42,459 bases of DNA from Aureobasidium sp. EXF-3400 (lineage: Eukaryota > Ascomycota > Dothideomycetes > Dothideales > Saccotheciaceae): assembly GCA_024195585.1 (NCBI GenBank), contig SWBL01000394.1, forward strand, positions 1 to 42,459, written 5' to 3'. Position 1 is the stretch's first letter. Each line of letters begins with the position of its first letter. The position numbers and the translations under genes are program-made. This document shows, one piece after another, positions 21,326-31,087 of this stretch. Under the pieces are notes generated by a model. It was not told the DNA's origin. It was given only the letters and a program-made list of their open reading frames with translations, and ran no database searches.

Positions 21326-22640
21326 TTTGATATGTGATTGTTGTTACTGGATAATGGAGCGGGTCTTGGAGATTCCAATGATGGGTCGAACGCGTGGAAT
21401 TGAGTATAGTCGTGTGTTTGGGATAGCGTGATGAAAGTCGAGGGTGCGGAGGGGGTGGACCAAAGGTGCGGGGCCATAGCGCATTATAAACTTCCCAAGA
21501 AGATCACCCAAGAATCACGGATGAACCGCCGCAGTCCTAAACCAATGATCTTGAGAAGTTGCTTTCCACGACTCTCGCTTTTTCCTGATATATCTTTTCG
21601 AAGTGCTATATTACTACTTGGATTATCCTGCTTGTGTTTTATTCCGGTTTTGGCATACCATATTCATCTGGTCAACCCATACAGGCCCAAAGTCGAGAAT
21701 CATGCTTTCGACCCGCTAGACCATGTTCGGACTACATGCTCTTTGGTTCCAGATCTTAACAACGCAACGGGACGTTTACCCTGTCCGCATGACATGTTTT
21801 TCGGGGCAGTCATGATGTCGCCCTAGGCTTCACTCGAGTCATCAATAAACGAACTGTTGTGGTTGTCTATTACCATGTGTTGTCATCGAGTGTCGCAAAC
21901 GTGTTTCCCTCGAAGAAGCTCAAGCTCGAGATCCATCCATTTGGTCCGTGCTGTTCCCAAGCGAGACCTTGATTGCACGTCAGGTCCTGGTGATCCGTCG
22001 CTCCGAGGCTTCACAGTAGCAGAGCTGGTACCAGTCGCATGGTTTTGTTCGTGGATAATGCGTGTTGTGTATTATTCACTACGAGGACGAGCCGTTGGAA
22101 ACCAGCCACCAAGACCTAGGATCTTGTTCAAGTCTGTACCTCGTCCTCTGTGGGCCAGCCTTACAAGGCTCCCTCCCCGTGTGTAAAGGTTTGTAATCGT
22201 GTAGCTGTGAAATTGCACGGTAGTTTTGGGAAACAGGACGGAATCCATCGAAAAGCGACATCTGCTAGTTTGGACACATTTTTGACCTGGAAATCATTGT
22301 GCCTTTCTACAGCGAGGATGTCGCTCTTGGCCTCAGCCGAAGGCGTGTACTCAGTAGGAGTTGCAGGGTGTATCACACAGAGAGGTCGCGTTTTCGGACT
22401 TCATTTCCCCTGACCCATTCCGATTCTCATTTAAGGCTCTCATGAACCTACCTCGTGGGATCACATGTCAGTAAACACAGAAGAACGAATGGTGTTGGGT
22501 TCCTGTCGTGTTGGAAAATGGGTTGGCCAATAATCTGGTATCTAGAACACGCCATGCGACAAGATGACAGTCATGCTCTTCATTTAATTTTACATGATCT
22601 TTTGCTTTTAAAATCGTCGTTCCCTTCTGGCAGACATTGT
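21326..22640. other. 1.3-kb gap between H1 and CCT7, with one near-open frame
   Basis: This holds the H1 promoter, the CCT7 3' end and an unexplained middle. On the plus strand one frame from about 21521 (ATG, MNRRSPKPM) to 22186 is broken by a single TAG at 21824-21826. The first part has a hydrophobic segment (SAILLLGLSCLCFIPVLAY) preceded by basic residues. I recognise no family. It could be a decayed or spliced membrane-protein gene, or chance. Confidence 0.3.
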
Positions 22641-24532
22641 CTACCTTCTGGGCATACCTCTTCCTCTGCCGCGCATCGCCCTTTGGGCAGCACCAGGGGG
22701 AAGTTGTTGGCCAGGGGCTTGGGGAGCCTGCGATTCCTGGTTCTCTGTTCATCTTGTTAGTATGTATTCTATACGACACGTAGGTCGGTTGCCACTTACT
22801 GATGGTCTCGTCAACGCTCAAGATCAAGCAACTGGCCTCGGTAGCGGCTTGAATGGCGTTGATCTTGACGAGACTGGGCTCCCACACAAAGGCGGCCATG
22901 TTGTCTCTGACACCCTCATTCTGGAAGTCGACACCGGCCCAGAGGTTGCCCTTTCTGTGCTCAACACGAAGTCTGTTCAAGATGTCGGTAGCGTCGAAAC
23001 CAGCATTGTCGCAAAGCTGTCTGGGAATGACTTCAAGTGCCTTGGCGAAGGCCTTGATAATGCTTTGCTGCTTGTGAGGGATCTTGCTGTCGGCGTATGT
23101 GTGAAGGTATTTGCTGATCTCCATTTCGCAAGCACCACCACCAGCAACGATGCTCTGGTTCTTGATGGCACGCTTAACGATCATGATGGCATCGTGCAGA
23201 CTGCGCTCGACTTCGGCAATGAACTGTTCAGCACCACCACGGAGGACAAGGGTGCAGGTCTTTGCGCCAGGGCAGCCCTCGAAGAAGTTGAATCTCTCTC
23301 CACCGATCTGGCGCTCCTCGAAAGTCTCGCAGGTACCGAGGTGGGACTCTTGGATATCGGAGCAAGTAGATTGGATTGAGGCGCCGGTGGACTGGCATAC
23401 GCGCTCCATGTCATCCGAGGCTACGCGACCAGCACAGAAGATGTCGCGGTCGGCAAAGTACCTTTGCAATAGTCAGTAATCGTATCTTGTATAAGTGGGC
23501 CAGCTCAACGTACTGTGTCGCAAGATCACCAATGGGCAGCTTGCTGAGAACGATCTTTGCGCCAGTCTTGAAGAGAGCCTCCATCTTGTTGAAGATGATC
23601 TGCCACTCAGCATCGACGATAGCCTGGTACTCGGACACTTGCTCGACGCGGACTTCGGCGTTGTCCTTCTCACTCTTGAGCTCGAGCTCGACGTTCAGGC
23701 AAACAATCTTGGGGTTCTTGAAGGACTTGGGTTGTTGCTCGAAACCGGCGTAGGAGAAGGTCTTCTTGAATGCGACACCGTTGACGAACAGGGAATCTTG
23801 CAGGGCGCCACCAGTGATCTTCTTGATACCAATGAGTCTGTTGTTGAGGTCGTTCTGGTCGAGGGAGAGGACAGCGTCGACAACCACTGTAGGGCATGTT
23901 AGCAGACGTTTGAGGGCGCGTAAGCACATAGCGACATACTCTTTGTGAAGAAATCGGCATTGCGGTGAATCAGCTTGCTGCTCATCGAGGTTGCGGCGAG
24001 TTTCCGCAGAGTCTCTCTCTGGTTGTTCTCCTGTGTGTCGACGGCAATCTCCCTAATCTTGTTGACGGCCATGGTGCTGGCTCTTCGCAGGCCCTTGATG
24101 ATGGTCTGACTGCTGACACCGTGCTCGACGTGCTCCTTGATCTCCTTGAGAATCTCTCCAGCCAAAACGACAACTGATGTGGTTCCATCTCCAACTTCGG
24201 CGTCTTGCGAGCGGGCAATGTCGGTCAGGATACGGGCAGCGGGGTGAACAATGTCGAGCAGCTTCATAACAGTGGCACCGTCGTTGGTGATGGTCTGCTT
24301 GCCATTCTCGTCGACGAGCAGGAGATCACCTCCGTAGGGGCCAAGGGTCGACTTGATGGTGGATTGTACGGCGAGACAGGCGTTGATGTTGGAGACGATC
24401 TGGCCGCGGCCCTGCGACTGGTCGGTGCCTGAGTAGAGCTGGTTAGCTGCGTGTTGCGCGCCAAAAAGATACAGGGTGAAGCGCACCCTCTCTGAGGACA
24501 ACGATAGTCGGTGTTTGACCACCGAACGACAT
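22641..24532 (-). CDS. CCT7: Chaperonin TRiC/CCT subunit eta
   Basis: This is one of eight subunits of the cytosolic ATP-dependent chaperonin folding actin and tubulin. Five exons: 24532-24487, 24428-23940, 23886-23514, 23461-22800 and 22744-22641; introns of 58, 53, 52 and 55 nt; 557 aa, normal for the family. The start [18 protein letters not shown] followed by [13 protein letters not shown] is diagnostic of eta. Landmarks: [46 protein letters not shown] (ATPase loop), the eta-type middle [13 protein letters not shown], and [15 protein letters not shown] with [13 protein letters not shown] near the end. After VDETI the last exon encodes a Gln/Pro segment and an [10 protein letters not shown] end, like other eta subunits. 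All junctions keep frame and restore conserved sequence. Confidence 0.96.
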
Positions 24533-25020
24533 TGTGTTGTGATTTTGTGCGGTTCGAAGAAGACGGTGTGTATGGTCGAACTGCTCCTGGAATCAACTAT
24601 GTACACAAAGAGGACGAGTGGCTTGGTTATGGAGATTATGCCGTCGTCTCGGTGTCTGGAGAAAAGTTGCCAGGCGCCATCAACAAATCGGTCCGAGCTT
24701 GCGGCCGCCAATCTTCGCCGGGAGAGCTCAAGACGGACCTCTCTCTTCACATCCAACAACACACTTCTTACAACAATTTCAATGTGTAGAGACGTCTCAT
24801 TTCGAACTTCACTCTAGTTATGAAGCTTTGATATTTTGAGTGCCGGAGGGTTGTATTAAGCTCTGGTCATATCTTCCGTTGGCGAACCTCCACTTCAGCC
24901 ATGCAGCCTACCACCAGCGTCTCAAACGTTTGCTCTCCAGAGTCGAAGCTCTTACAGTCCGTCATCATGAGCTGTCATCTAACACGATGTCTCTAGGTGT
25001 CTAAAGTGGTCACACAAGTC
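24533..25020. other. CCT7 upstream region
   Basis: About 490 bp between the CCT7 start and the first repeat copy. It should hold the CCT7 promoter. A 92-codon plus frame overlapping CCT7 exon 1 lacks an ATG. Nothing else is recognised. Confidence 0.35.
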
Positions 25021-25235
25021 AGCATTCTCCGTGTCTTAGCAGGATGTAAGTCTATCTTTCCCGTGTGCAAAGATGTGTAGTACGGATAGCTAGGAGAATG
25101 CATAATTCTTCTAGTGAATAGAAAGCATCCTCGAGGAGTCGTGATATCATCAGCTCTCTCTAGTCTTGTCTACTACCTAAAAAGAATTATGCATTTCGAA
25201 AGCTTCGATCCCGCCTGTATATGGGCGTAAAAGTA
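25021..25235 (-). repeat. Dispersed ~215-bp repeat, copy R1 (minus orientation)
   Basis: The reverse complement of this segment aligns without gaps to 28613-28827. My hand count gives 129 of 180 identical positions over 25200-25021, and about 70% over the whole. The best block is TTTGCACACGG plus the flanking GAAGATGGAC/GAAAGATAGAC. Inside it, 25097-25110 and 25182-25195 form a perfect 14-bp inverted repeat (AATGCATAATTCTT / AAGAATTATGCATT) around 71 bp. It abuts the broken 3' end of the AMP-ligase pseudogene. Confidence 0.75.
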
Positions 25236-25285
25236 GAGAGAATCAGAGACTTACGGCACACGGGGACGATGTCTGGAAAACATAC

Positions 25286-26697
25286 CTTGAGCTCAGTGAT
25301 CAATCGAATCAAACCGTCAGTGTCCATCATGGCCAGGTGGTTTGTGACGAACCATCTGTGGCCAGCTGTGTCCGATAGAACCGTTCCTTGGATGCGCCAC
25401 CAAGATACTCTTGAATGACTCCTTCGCCACCGACATGAAGCCGGCCTTCTTCTCCTCGTCTCAGCACAGAATGATCTTTTCCGTTAACAGAGCAAATCTT
25501 GACATGGGAGCCACCCAAAACTGTACCAACACTTTCTAGAGTCCGATTTGTCGACGATAACAACTTGCTGCGCCAAACAAGCGCTCCAAATGCTTCGGCC
25601 GTCGTGAAGGATGATGACGCCCACTCGGTCTGCAACGCCTCTTGGCCTTGGGCCAGCAGATCTGCGCTCATTGCTCCTCCATATACTGACAGATTCTCAA
25701 GGGAGCTAAGGTCCCTTTGCGATCGTGAAGGATGCTTGATCAGCTCTCTCAGGTGTGGTGGTGTGCATACAAGACGCGTACAGCCATAGAGCTCGGTTGC
25801 TAACAGCGTCATCTGTGCACAGAGGACGACTCCTGGAAACACAACAACTGAACCTCTCTTCCATGCTACGAGCATCACTTCGAGAGCTGCGCTGCTCCAT
25901 GGGGGACAGGTAACCAGATATCTCTGCTGAAGGGGCGTGGACTGGTTCGCGAGTGCACTTCGAATGTTTAGGACGGTCAGAGGGCAGCCCTTTGGGAAAT
26001 GCTCAGGGCTCTCTTGGGTGAAGAGCACTACCGCCACGCGATTATCAGCGACAACACGATCCTCTGAACTAAGTCGATACGGTTTGTCTCCCGCTCTAGG
26101 CCCACGCGATCTGTAGGTCTCTTGGGGCTCAAAGTTGACCCAGCCCCGGAAGAATGACTGGACTCGCTCGTGGCAGACTATTTTGGCTTTTATGTTTTGC
26201 GCCATGTCCGGATAGAGATCGTCGAAGTTGTATGCATCCCTGAGACTGGACACCAGGACGACACTTGTCTCTAGCAACTCGAGAGGATATTCGCGCTCTC
26301 CGGGACTGTCCACAGCCAGAGTTGTAGGATCGATAGGCACGAAGGTAAGTTCAAGTATGGCGGCAACCCAGAACCCGAGCGCCAATTCTGCGCAGCTCGG
26401 AAGAAAGGCGACCAGAGTGTCTCCTCTTTTGACCCCGTACTCTTCCCAAACAAGCGCAAGATCCCGGGCGGCTCTCATCATTTGGCGATAGGTCCAGGTC
26501 AAGCAGCCTGCAACTGGCTCTTCTCCAACGATGTTCCTGAGATATCCCCAGGATTGGTGAGTGCAGATGAGAGCGATATTGTCGGGACCTGTGTCATATC
26601 CTTCTTCTAGGTGTCGATACATCAAATCCGGGCCCATCTCCACACCACAGCCACCATCGAGAATAGCGAGTCGTTTGTTGTGTGGTTTGGTCGCCAT
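25286..26697 (-). pseudogene. Decayed AMP-dependent synthetase/ligase (ANL family)
   Basis: The ancestor was an adenylate-forming enzyme that activates a carboxylic acid as acyl-AMP, of the type found next to fungal PKS/NRPS clusters. An open frame of 456 aa starts at ATG 26697 (MATKPHNKRLAILDGGCG). ANL features are visible: LTWTYRQM, FLPSCAELALGFWVAAILELTFVPIDP, YGGAMSADLL, GEEGRLHVGGEGVIQEYLGG. The key signatures are degraded: the P-loop is LFTQESPEHFPKG where LFTSGSTGxPKG is expected. At about 25370-25385 the frame shifts. The displaced frame continues family sequence (GHRWFVTNHLAMMDTDGL) to 25286, with TNH in place of the AMP-ribose-binding TGD. The C-terminal subdomain with the catalytic Lys is absent and repeat R1 follows. 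A real, diverged protein with a short C-terminus is the alternative. Confidence 0.7.
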
Positions 26698-27208
26698 GAT
26701 ATGTGTTGCGCGCTTGGGTGAGGAGCAGATCAGCAAAGCTGACTCAAAAATCTTCAATTCGAAAGCGAAATGGCTTACCGTAGCGATGATCCGATCGGTC
26801 GTGTGGGAAGTGAAATGCCTTGGGACTGATGAACTTCTGTTCAGGAGTACATGCAGAAAAATCGTGTTCTATAGGACAACCAGCTTTTTGTGATTGCTAT
26901 CCTGCAGATCTGGCACAGAGCGGCACATTCAATCGCTTTCTCTGTGTTAGAGACGTCCGACAAACGCCAATTGCATTGAAGGACAAAGCGCTGTCAGTGA
27001 GCTGAGACAACTTCAAGACATCAGGCAAGAGCACATGCACTTCATCTCGTACCTTCCGAACTACCTATCCTGCGTCGCTTTTTCTCGCACGCACACCTTT
27101 CTCACTCTTCTTCTCTCTGACACAACACCTCACCATCTGCGCTTCTTGTACTTCTTATCTCATACAATACCACAACACACCTGCACTCATCCACAACAGC
27201 AGACCAAA
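26698..27208. other. Divergent gap between AMP-ligase pseudogene and F-box gene
   Basis: These 511 bp should contain both promoters. A C/T-rich tract with ACACC and ACAAC repeats (about 27075-27205) precedes the F-box ATG and fits a fungal 5' leader. The F-box frame is open upstream from 27035, but the F-box begins right after the ATG at 27209. Confidence 0.4.
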
Positions 27209-27775
27209 ATGCCTGATATCAAAACCATTCCTGATGAGTTGGTCTTAGAGATCTTCTCGCACCTCGATCTCGAAACTTTGACAAGATGCATGAGAGTGAA
27301 TAAATCATTCAAGGCCATCACTGAACACTCCGCCTTCGACAAGATCTTCTTCCGCACCAAGGCTATCAAGCCTGAAGAGCCCATCAATCTCGAAAACCTC
27401 CAGATCAACCCTGTCTTCCGCAAGCTCACCTACACCTGTCTTTCTACGATCAGGGATGTCCACTTTCTGTTCTGCGACGAGAAGCCAAACGGCGAAACCG
27501 AATTTCACACGCTCAATCTGACCGACTCATCTGCTGCCAAACAGAATGCTACAGAGCCCGCCGTCACCAACCTCCGTCTCAACCCTTACGGTTACACCAG
27601 CGTGGAGGTCAAGTCAGAAAATGCTGTGACTGTCCAGGACATGATGCTAGGACTCTGCTGTTATTACGAGGAAGGTGTTCGCTACGACTCATGCCACAAC
27701 TTCTTCGAAGGCTTCTATAAGAGCAAGAAATCCACCAAGGATGAGCTCATTCTCAAGGCTCACTGGGGCTCTTAG
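27209..27775 (+). CDS. Small F-box protein
   Basis: It is probably a substrate adaptor or remnant adaptor of an SCF ubiquitin ligase. It is a 188-aa single exon. The F-box lies at the extreme N-terminus (residues 6-48: IPDELVLEIFSHLDLETLTRC, then MRVNKSFKAITEHSAFDKIFFR). The C-terminal 140 residues form no repeat I recognise (no LRR, WD or Kelch) and end STKDELILKAHWGS. Short F-box proteins with unique C-termini form large, fast-evolving families in Dothideomycetes, so a precise substrate cannot be inferred. I start at ATG 27209 (MPDIKTIPDE), just upstream of the F-box, rather than at an ATG at 27035 whose extra residues look like translated leader. The gene sits between inverted repeat copies R1 and R2 and beside the AMP-ligase pseudogene. 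Confidence 0.82.
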   Translation: MPDIKTIPDELVLEIFSHLDLETLTRCMRVNKSFKAITEHSAFDKIFFRTKAIKPEEPINLENLQINPVFRKLTYTCLSTIRDVHFLFCDEKPNGETEFHTLNLTDSSAAKQNATEPAVTNLRLNPYGYTSVEVKSENAVTVQDMMLGLCCYYEEGVRYDSCHNFFEGFYKSKKSTKDELILKAHWGS

Positions 27776-28000
27776 GCTCAAACTGTTTCAAACTCGGGAG
27801 ACGAGTGCATCTTCACCCATCAAAGTTGCTGTTTCATCCATATTAGCTACAAGCGAAAGCAACTAACTCAAGTAACACACACATCAATGCTCAATTTTTG
27901 CTCCATGAGATCACTCTGTCTACTCCCAAATGCAATGTTTGCGACCAAGTAGCTGCACAAGTAAACAGTGCTTCTCAAATACTACATCCTTTCATATGAT

Positions 28001-28140
28001 TGCTATAAAAATGCATAATGCCTTTTCGATTTGAGCAAGTATCCAAAGAAAGCCATATGAATTGACGTGTCTCACTGGACATGTCTCTGTTTTTACAAAC
28101 TACTGTGCATTTTGACAAGTATCTACAGTTACAATACCAT
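28001..28140 (+). repeat. Dispersed repeat, probable diverged copy R3
   Basis: It shares both ends with R2: GCTAT-AAAATGCATA on the left, and GTGCATTTT followed by TATCTA and TTACA-TACC on the right, at nearly the same spacing (97 versus 94 nt between the TGCAT motifs). The interior is too diverged to align by eye with confidence. Confidence 0.45.
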
Positions 28141-28339
28141 TAGCAAGAAATATCGAAAGCAACCGGAACACACTTGTTTTCTGTAAAACATCATGTCTTT
28201 CGTTAGAACCAAACATATTTCTGTGCCGCAGAGTCTCACAAATCCCAAAAGTCGTTCTCTCTATCTAACGTTCATATATTCGTGCAGTATTTCCGTACTC
28301 TAACTACCTCATCGTCAACAACGGATGCGTCGAGGAGAG

Positions 28340-28515
28340 TTACTCGACATCGACCCGGTTGTCGAAGATACACACAGCTGTCGACGTTCGTCTGAGGTTG
28401 TCACTGCGGTTGAACTTCTTACCACAGTCGGTGCACTCGAAGGGTTTGTCATGAGTGTGGAGGAAGCGGTAGTGACGCTTGAGGTGGGAAAGAGAAGCTT
28501 GGATTGGTAGGACGA
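28340..28515 (-). pseudogene. Fragment of an Msn2/4-like C2H2 zinc-finger gene
   Basis: The minus strand reads [19 protein letters not shown], then [16 protein letters not shown], to a TAA at 28342-28340. This matches the tandem C2H2 fingers of the fungal stress regulators Msn2/Msn4/MsnA (HLKRH.RS.H, then PF.C..C.KKFSRSDNL.QH). The fragment contains the end of the first finger and the start of the second. It loses the last two zinc-binding histidines, because the sequence diverges immediately after SDNL. No N-terminal activation domain or start codon is visible upstream; the neighbouring sequence is AT-rich and repeat R2 begins at 28613. It is therefore a decayed partial copy, not a gene. A spliced exon of an unrecognised gene is possible but lacks a complete finger. 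Confidence 0.7.
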
Positions 28516-28612
28516 TGAGTTTATATACTGATATATGAAGCTGGAACTGGACGCCTGTGAAGGAAGATTGCAGAAGACTGAGAGTTTTTAGAAGATATTT
28601 TTAGAGAAAACT

Positions 28613-28827
28613 TACTCTCACGACTACACATAGGCAGGATTAAAGCTATCAAAATGCATAGTTCTTTATAAATGATAGATGAGTCTAGAGAGAGCGGACA
28701 ATATTACGACTTTCAGTGGATGCACCCTATTGGTTAAAAGAACCGTGCATTTTTATAGATATCTATATTACATACCTTTGCACACGGAGAAGATGGACTC
28801 ACATTCTGATGAGACGAGGAGAACACA
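28613..28827 (+). repeat. Dispersed ~215-bp repeat, copy R2 (plus orientation)
   Basis: It pairs with R1 (25021-25235) in inverted orientation; the alignment is ungapped, about 70% identical by hand, and most differences are transitions (roughly three to one). This copy is AT-richer and its internal inverted repeat has decayed (AATGCATAGTTCTT versus AAGAACCGTGCATT). Confidence 0.75.
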
Positions 28828-28931
28828 AGAGGCAAGAAAAACATTATATCAACCAATACTTATCATACAAGACTCGTCCTTCGTGACTTCGATTCATAAT
28901 TCGTTCTCCGTCTCCAGCGCTGCAACACGCT

Positions 28932-30607
28932 CTACTCGTCTTTCTTTTCTACAGTCTCTGGCGTTGACTTAATCTGCTCCTCTTGAGTTGCAGTACGGTC
29001 AACCCATCCTTCACCCCTCAACACACCCATGCCCTTGCGAATCATAGCACCTCTGACAGCCTTGGGCTGTGTCTCGTATAAAGCGTCAATAAGCGCCAGA
29101 CTGGCAGCGAAAAGCATAACATCTCCACCCTTGACGCCCTTCCACCAACCTCGCTTGACGCCGACCTTCCAGAAGGAATCCAGACTCATGCGTGCAGAGT
29201 AGATGAAACTGCTACGTTGGCCTCTCCTGGCAACAAACGCCCATAGACCACCGATGAAGCCACTGAGGAACCAGCGTTGTGTTGCCAGTGTATTGCGAGG
29301 GAGGTAAGTTGCAAACAAACAGATGGTTCCCCATGCTGTGCCGATGGATCCAGTGATGAAGAGGGACATGCGCAAGACCTTCGCGGCGAGGCGATTAAGC
29401 TGCTGCATGGGGTTTTGGAGGAAGGATTTGTAGGATAGGAGGGCGAAGACGGCATAGATGATGGTGAAGAAGCGGGCGGTAGAGGGAAAGGCGGCGATGA
29501 AGTATTTGACATATGTCCGCATGCATGACGGATCCTGGGGGTGTAGAAGGGCGCATGAGGTGTTGGTGATAGCAGGATGCGCCGGAGCGGTGATAGGTGA
29601 GAGATGCGAGATGGATGCAGGGAGATGTTGTTTGGCTGCCGGGAATAGGATGGGAGAGACGAACGATGGCCAGCGAAGACGTGAGATCTCAGCCAAACCG
29701 TCCACGATGTCAAAGGTGGCGGGCCAAGCCTTGTTGACAGGGTATGTAGATGGCCGTTGCTGGATGTACTCCGGGCTACGCTTCAGAATGAAGCTGCCGT
29801 AATTTGTAGGAAAGCATTCGCGGTCGAAGACGAAAGCGTGCAGGAGTTGTCCACAGGCAAAGGGCATAAGCATCCAGCTGCCTACCCAACCTGGCTTGCC
29901 CTTCTTTCCCCAGATGCCCTTCTCCTCTGCGGCATTGTATGCGAACTCGAGCGAGCGACTGAAGGTGTAGATGGCGACGCTGATACGCAGTTGCGAGGCA
30001 GGACACACTCCGAGGAAGAGTCCAGATAGTGCGGCTCCTACAGCAGGTGTGTATCGTGATGTCAACCCGAGACTGATGCGAGGATTGCGACGGCGGAATG
30101 GACGGGCCGATGGCTCAAGTAATGAAGCACGGAGACGAAGGAAGAAGCGATACAGTAGACGGTGGAAGAGCAGGATCAGGGAGAGCGAAGCTGACAGGCG
30201 CAGATTTGATGCTTTGGGGCCGGTGTTCTTTTGATTCGGGCTGTTTATTCGTGGTCAGTACTATGTATAAACTGCTGTTACGGCGTGTCTTACTTGGAGG
30301 GCCGTAGTCTCCGCGAGATGACATCCCATCCCTTGAGCGCCGCATAGGTCGCGAGGAAGACGCGCAGACTGGCACGGACTGTCGAAACACTAGCATCGTG
30401 TTTGCTTTCTACTATGGCTTCATATCGGCGTGGCGGAAGAGCACGCTTCTGTACTGAAGGGGCGCGTGATGCGATGTATTGGTGGAGCAACTCATATTCC
30501 TTCGCACTGACGGTATACCGGAGCGCATTGCGTGTGATGGGATCTAGATTTTGTCGACTGCTACTGGAAGCCGAGCTGGCCGCTGATGAAGGAGGCGACT
30601 GCACCAT
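28932..30607 (-). CDS. TMEM135-like multi-pass membrane protein
   Basis: Its family is related to animal TMEM135 (peroxisome/mitochondria-associated, lipid metabolism); the fungal role is not established. Two exons: 30607-30294 and 30240-28932, over a 53-nt intron (GTAAGA..CAG, branch ACTGACC); 540 aa. The soluble N-terminus (about 1-105) includes LDPITRNALRYTVSAKEYELLH and ends with RASLRVFLATYAALKGWDV. Several hydrophobic segments follow, from LSASLSLILLFHRLLYRFFL onward. The conserved core reads PASQLRISVAIYTFSRSLEFAYN, WMLMPFACGQLLHAFVFDRECFP, SFILKRSPEYIQQRP, ITAPAHPAITNTSCALLHP and CMRTYVKYFIAAFP. The C-terminal part repeats this architecture (ALLSYKSFLQNP and RWFLSGFIGGLWAF), then ends in a charged tail TPETVEKKDE. 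The ATG at 30607 opens exon 1 in frame. Identification is from recalled fungal homologues of the family. Confidence 0.82.
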
Positions 30608-31087
30608 GCTTGTCAAATAAAGGCTTCATGCACATCAAGAAAGGGTGTAGAAAGATCCCGGGCGGATGCATGAGGAAAACAAGCACCTTTCATCATGACC
30701 CAAAGGAACGCGCTGGGGAAAGAAGCCGAGGTTCACGGCCCCATCCCTTGTCAGGGGTCCAACGACTCTCTACATCGAGAAACTCTGTCCGACAAGCATT
30801 CCCCTATACAGTCAATGCTTGAGCGAAAACTCTTGATCGTTGGGGAAACCGCTGGAAGCCTTGCAGTTGTTGTTGTGAGCCTCGAGATTGCCTGAGGTGC
30901 CTTTACTGCCAATCACATGAATGGCGCTTCTTCTCGATTGAGCACAGACGTATTTATGCTTCGAAGTCGATGATGATCCTGATCCTGCAAGCAGAGTCGC
31001 TGCCTGAAGTATTCGGTTTCAATTTCCTATGATATTTGACGACGAGAGCGAGACTGGACTCGACCAAGACTTTCGTTGTCGCCCATC
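30608..31087. promoter_or_regulatory. Divergent promoter region, TMEM135-like / Zn2Cys6 gene
   Basis: These 480 bp lie between start codons. I see no ORF with resemblance, no TATA box and no palindromic CGG pair that would suggest self-regulation. Confidence 0.35.

Larger units (their letters stand above)
27776..28931. other. Gene-poor, repeat-bearing gap
   Basis: This 1.16-kb AT-rich stretch between the F-box and TMEM135-like genes holds repeat copies R3 and R2 and the zinc-finger fragment. No intact gene was found. Confidence 0.6.

Noticed and set aside
22762..23379. A 205-codon plus-strand frame antisense to CCT7
   Set aside because: It is a shadow of the conserved CCT7 exon on the other strand; the same applies to long frames antisense to MSS4, HRD1 and CUE3.
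24511..24789. A 92-codon protein-like plus frame over the CCT7 start
   Set aside because: It lacks an ATG at its start and overlaps CCT7 exon 1 on the opposite strand.
27035..27208. Longer N-terminus for the F-box protein
   Set aside because: The extra residues are Thr/His/Pro/Leu-rich translation of a pyrimidine-rich leader; the F-box begins right after ATG 27209.
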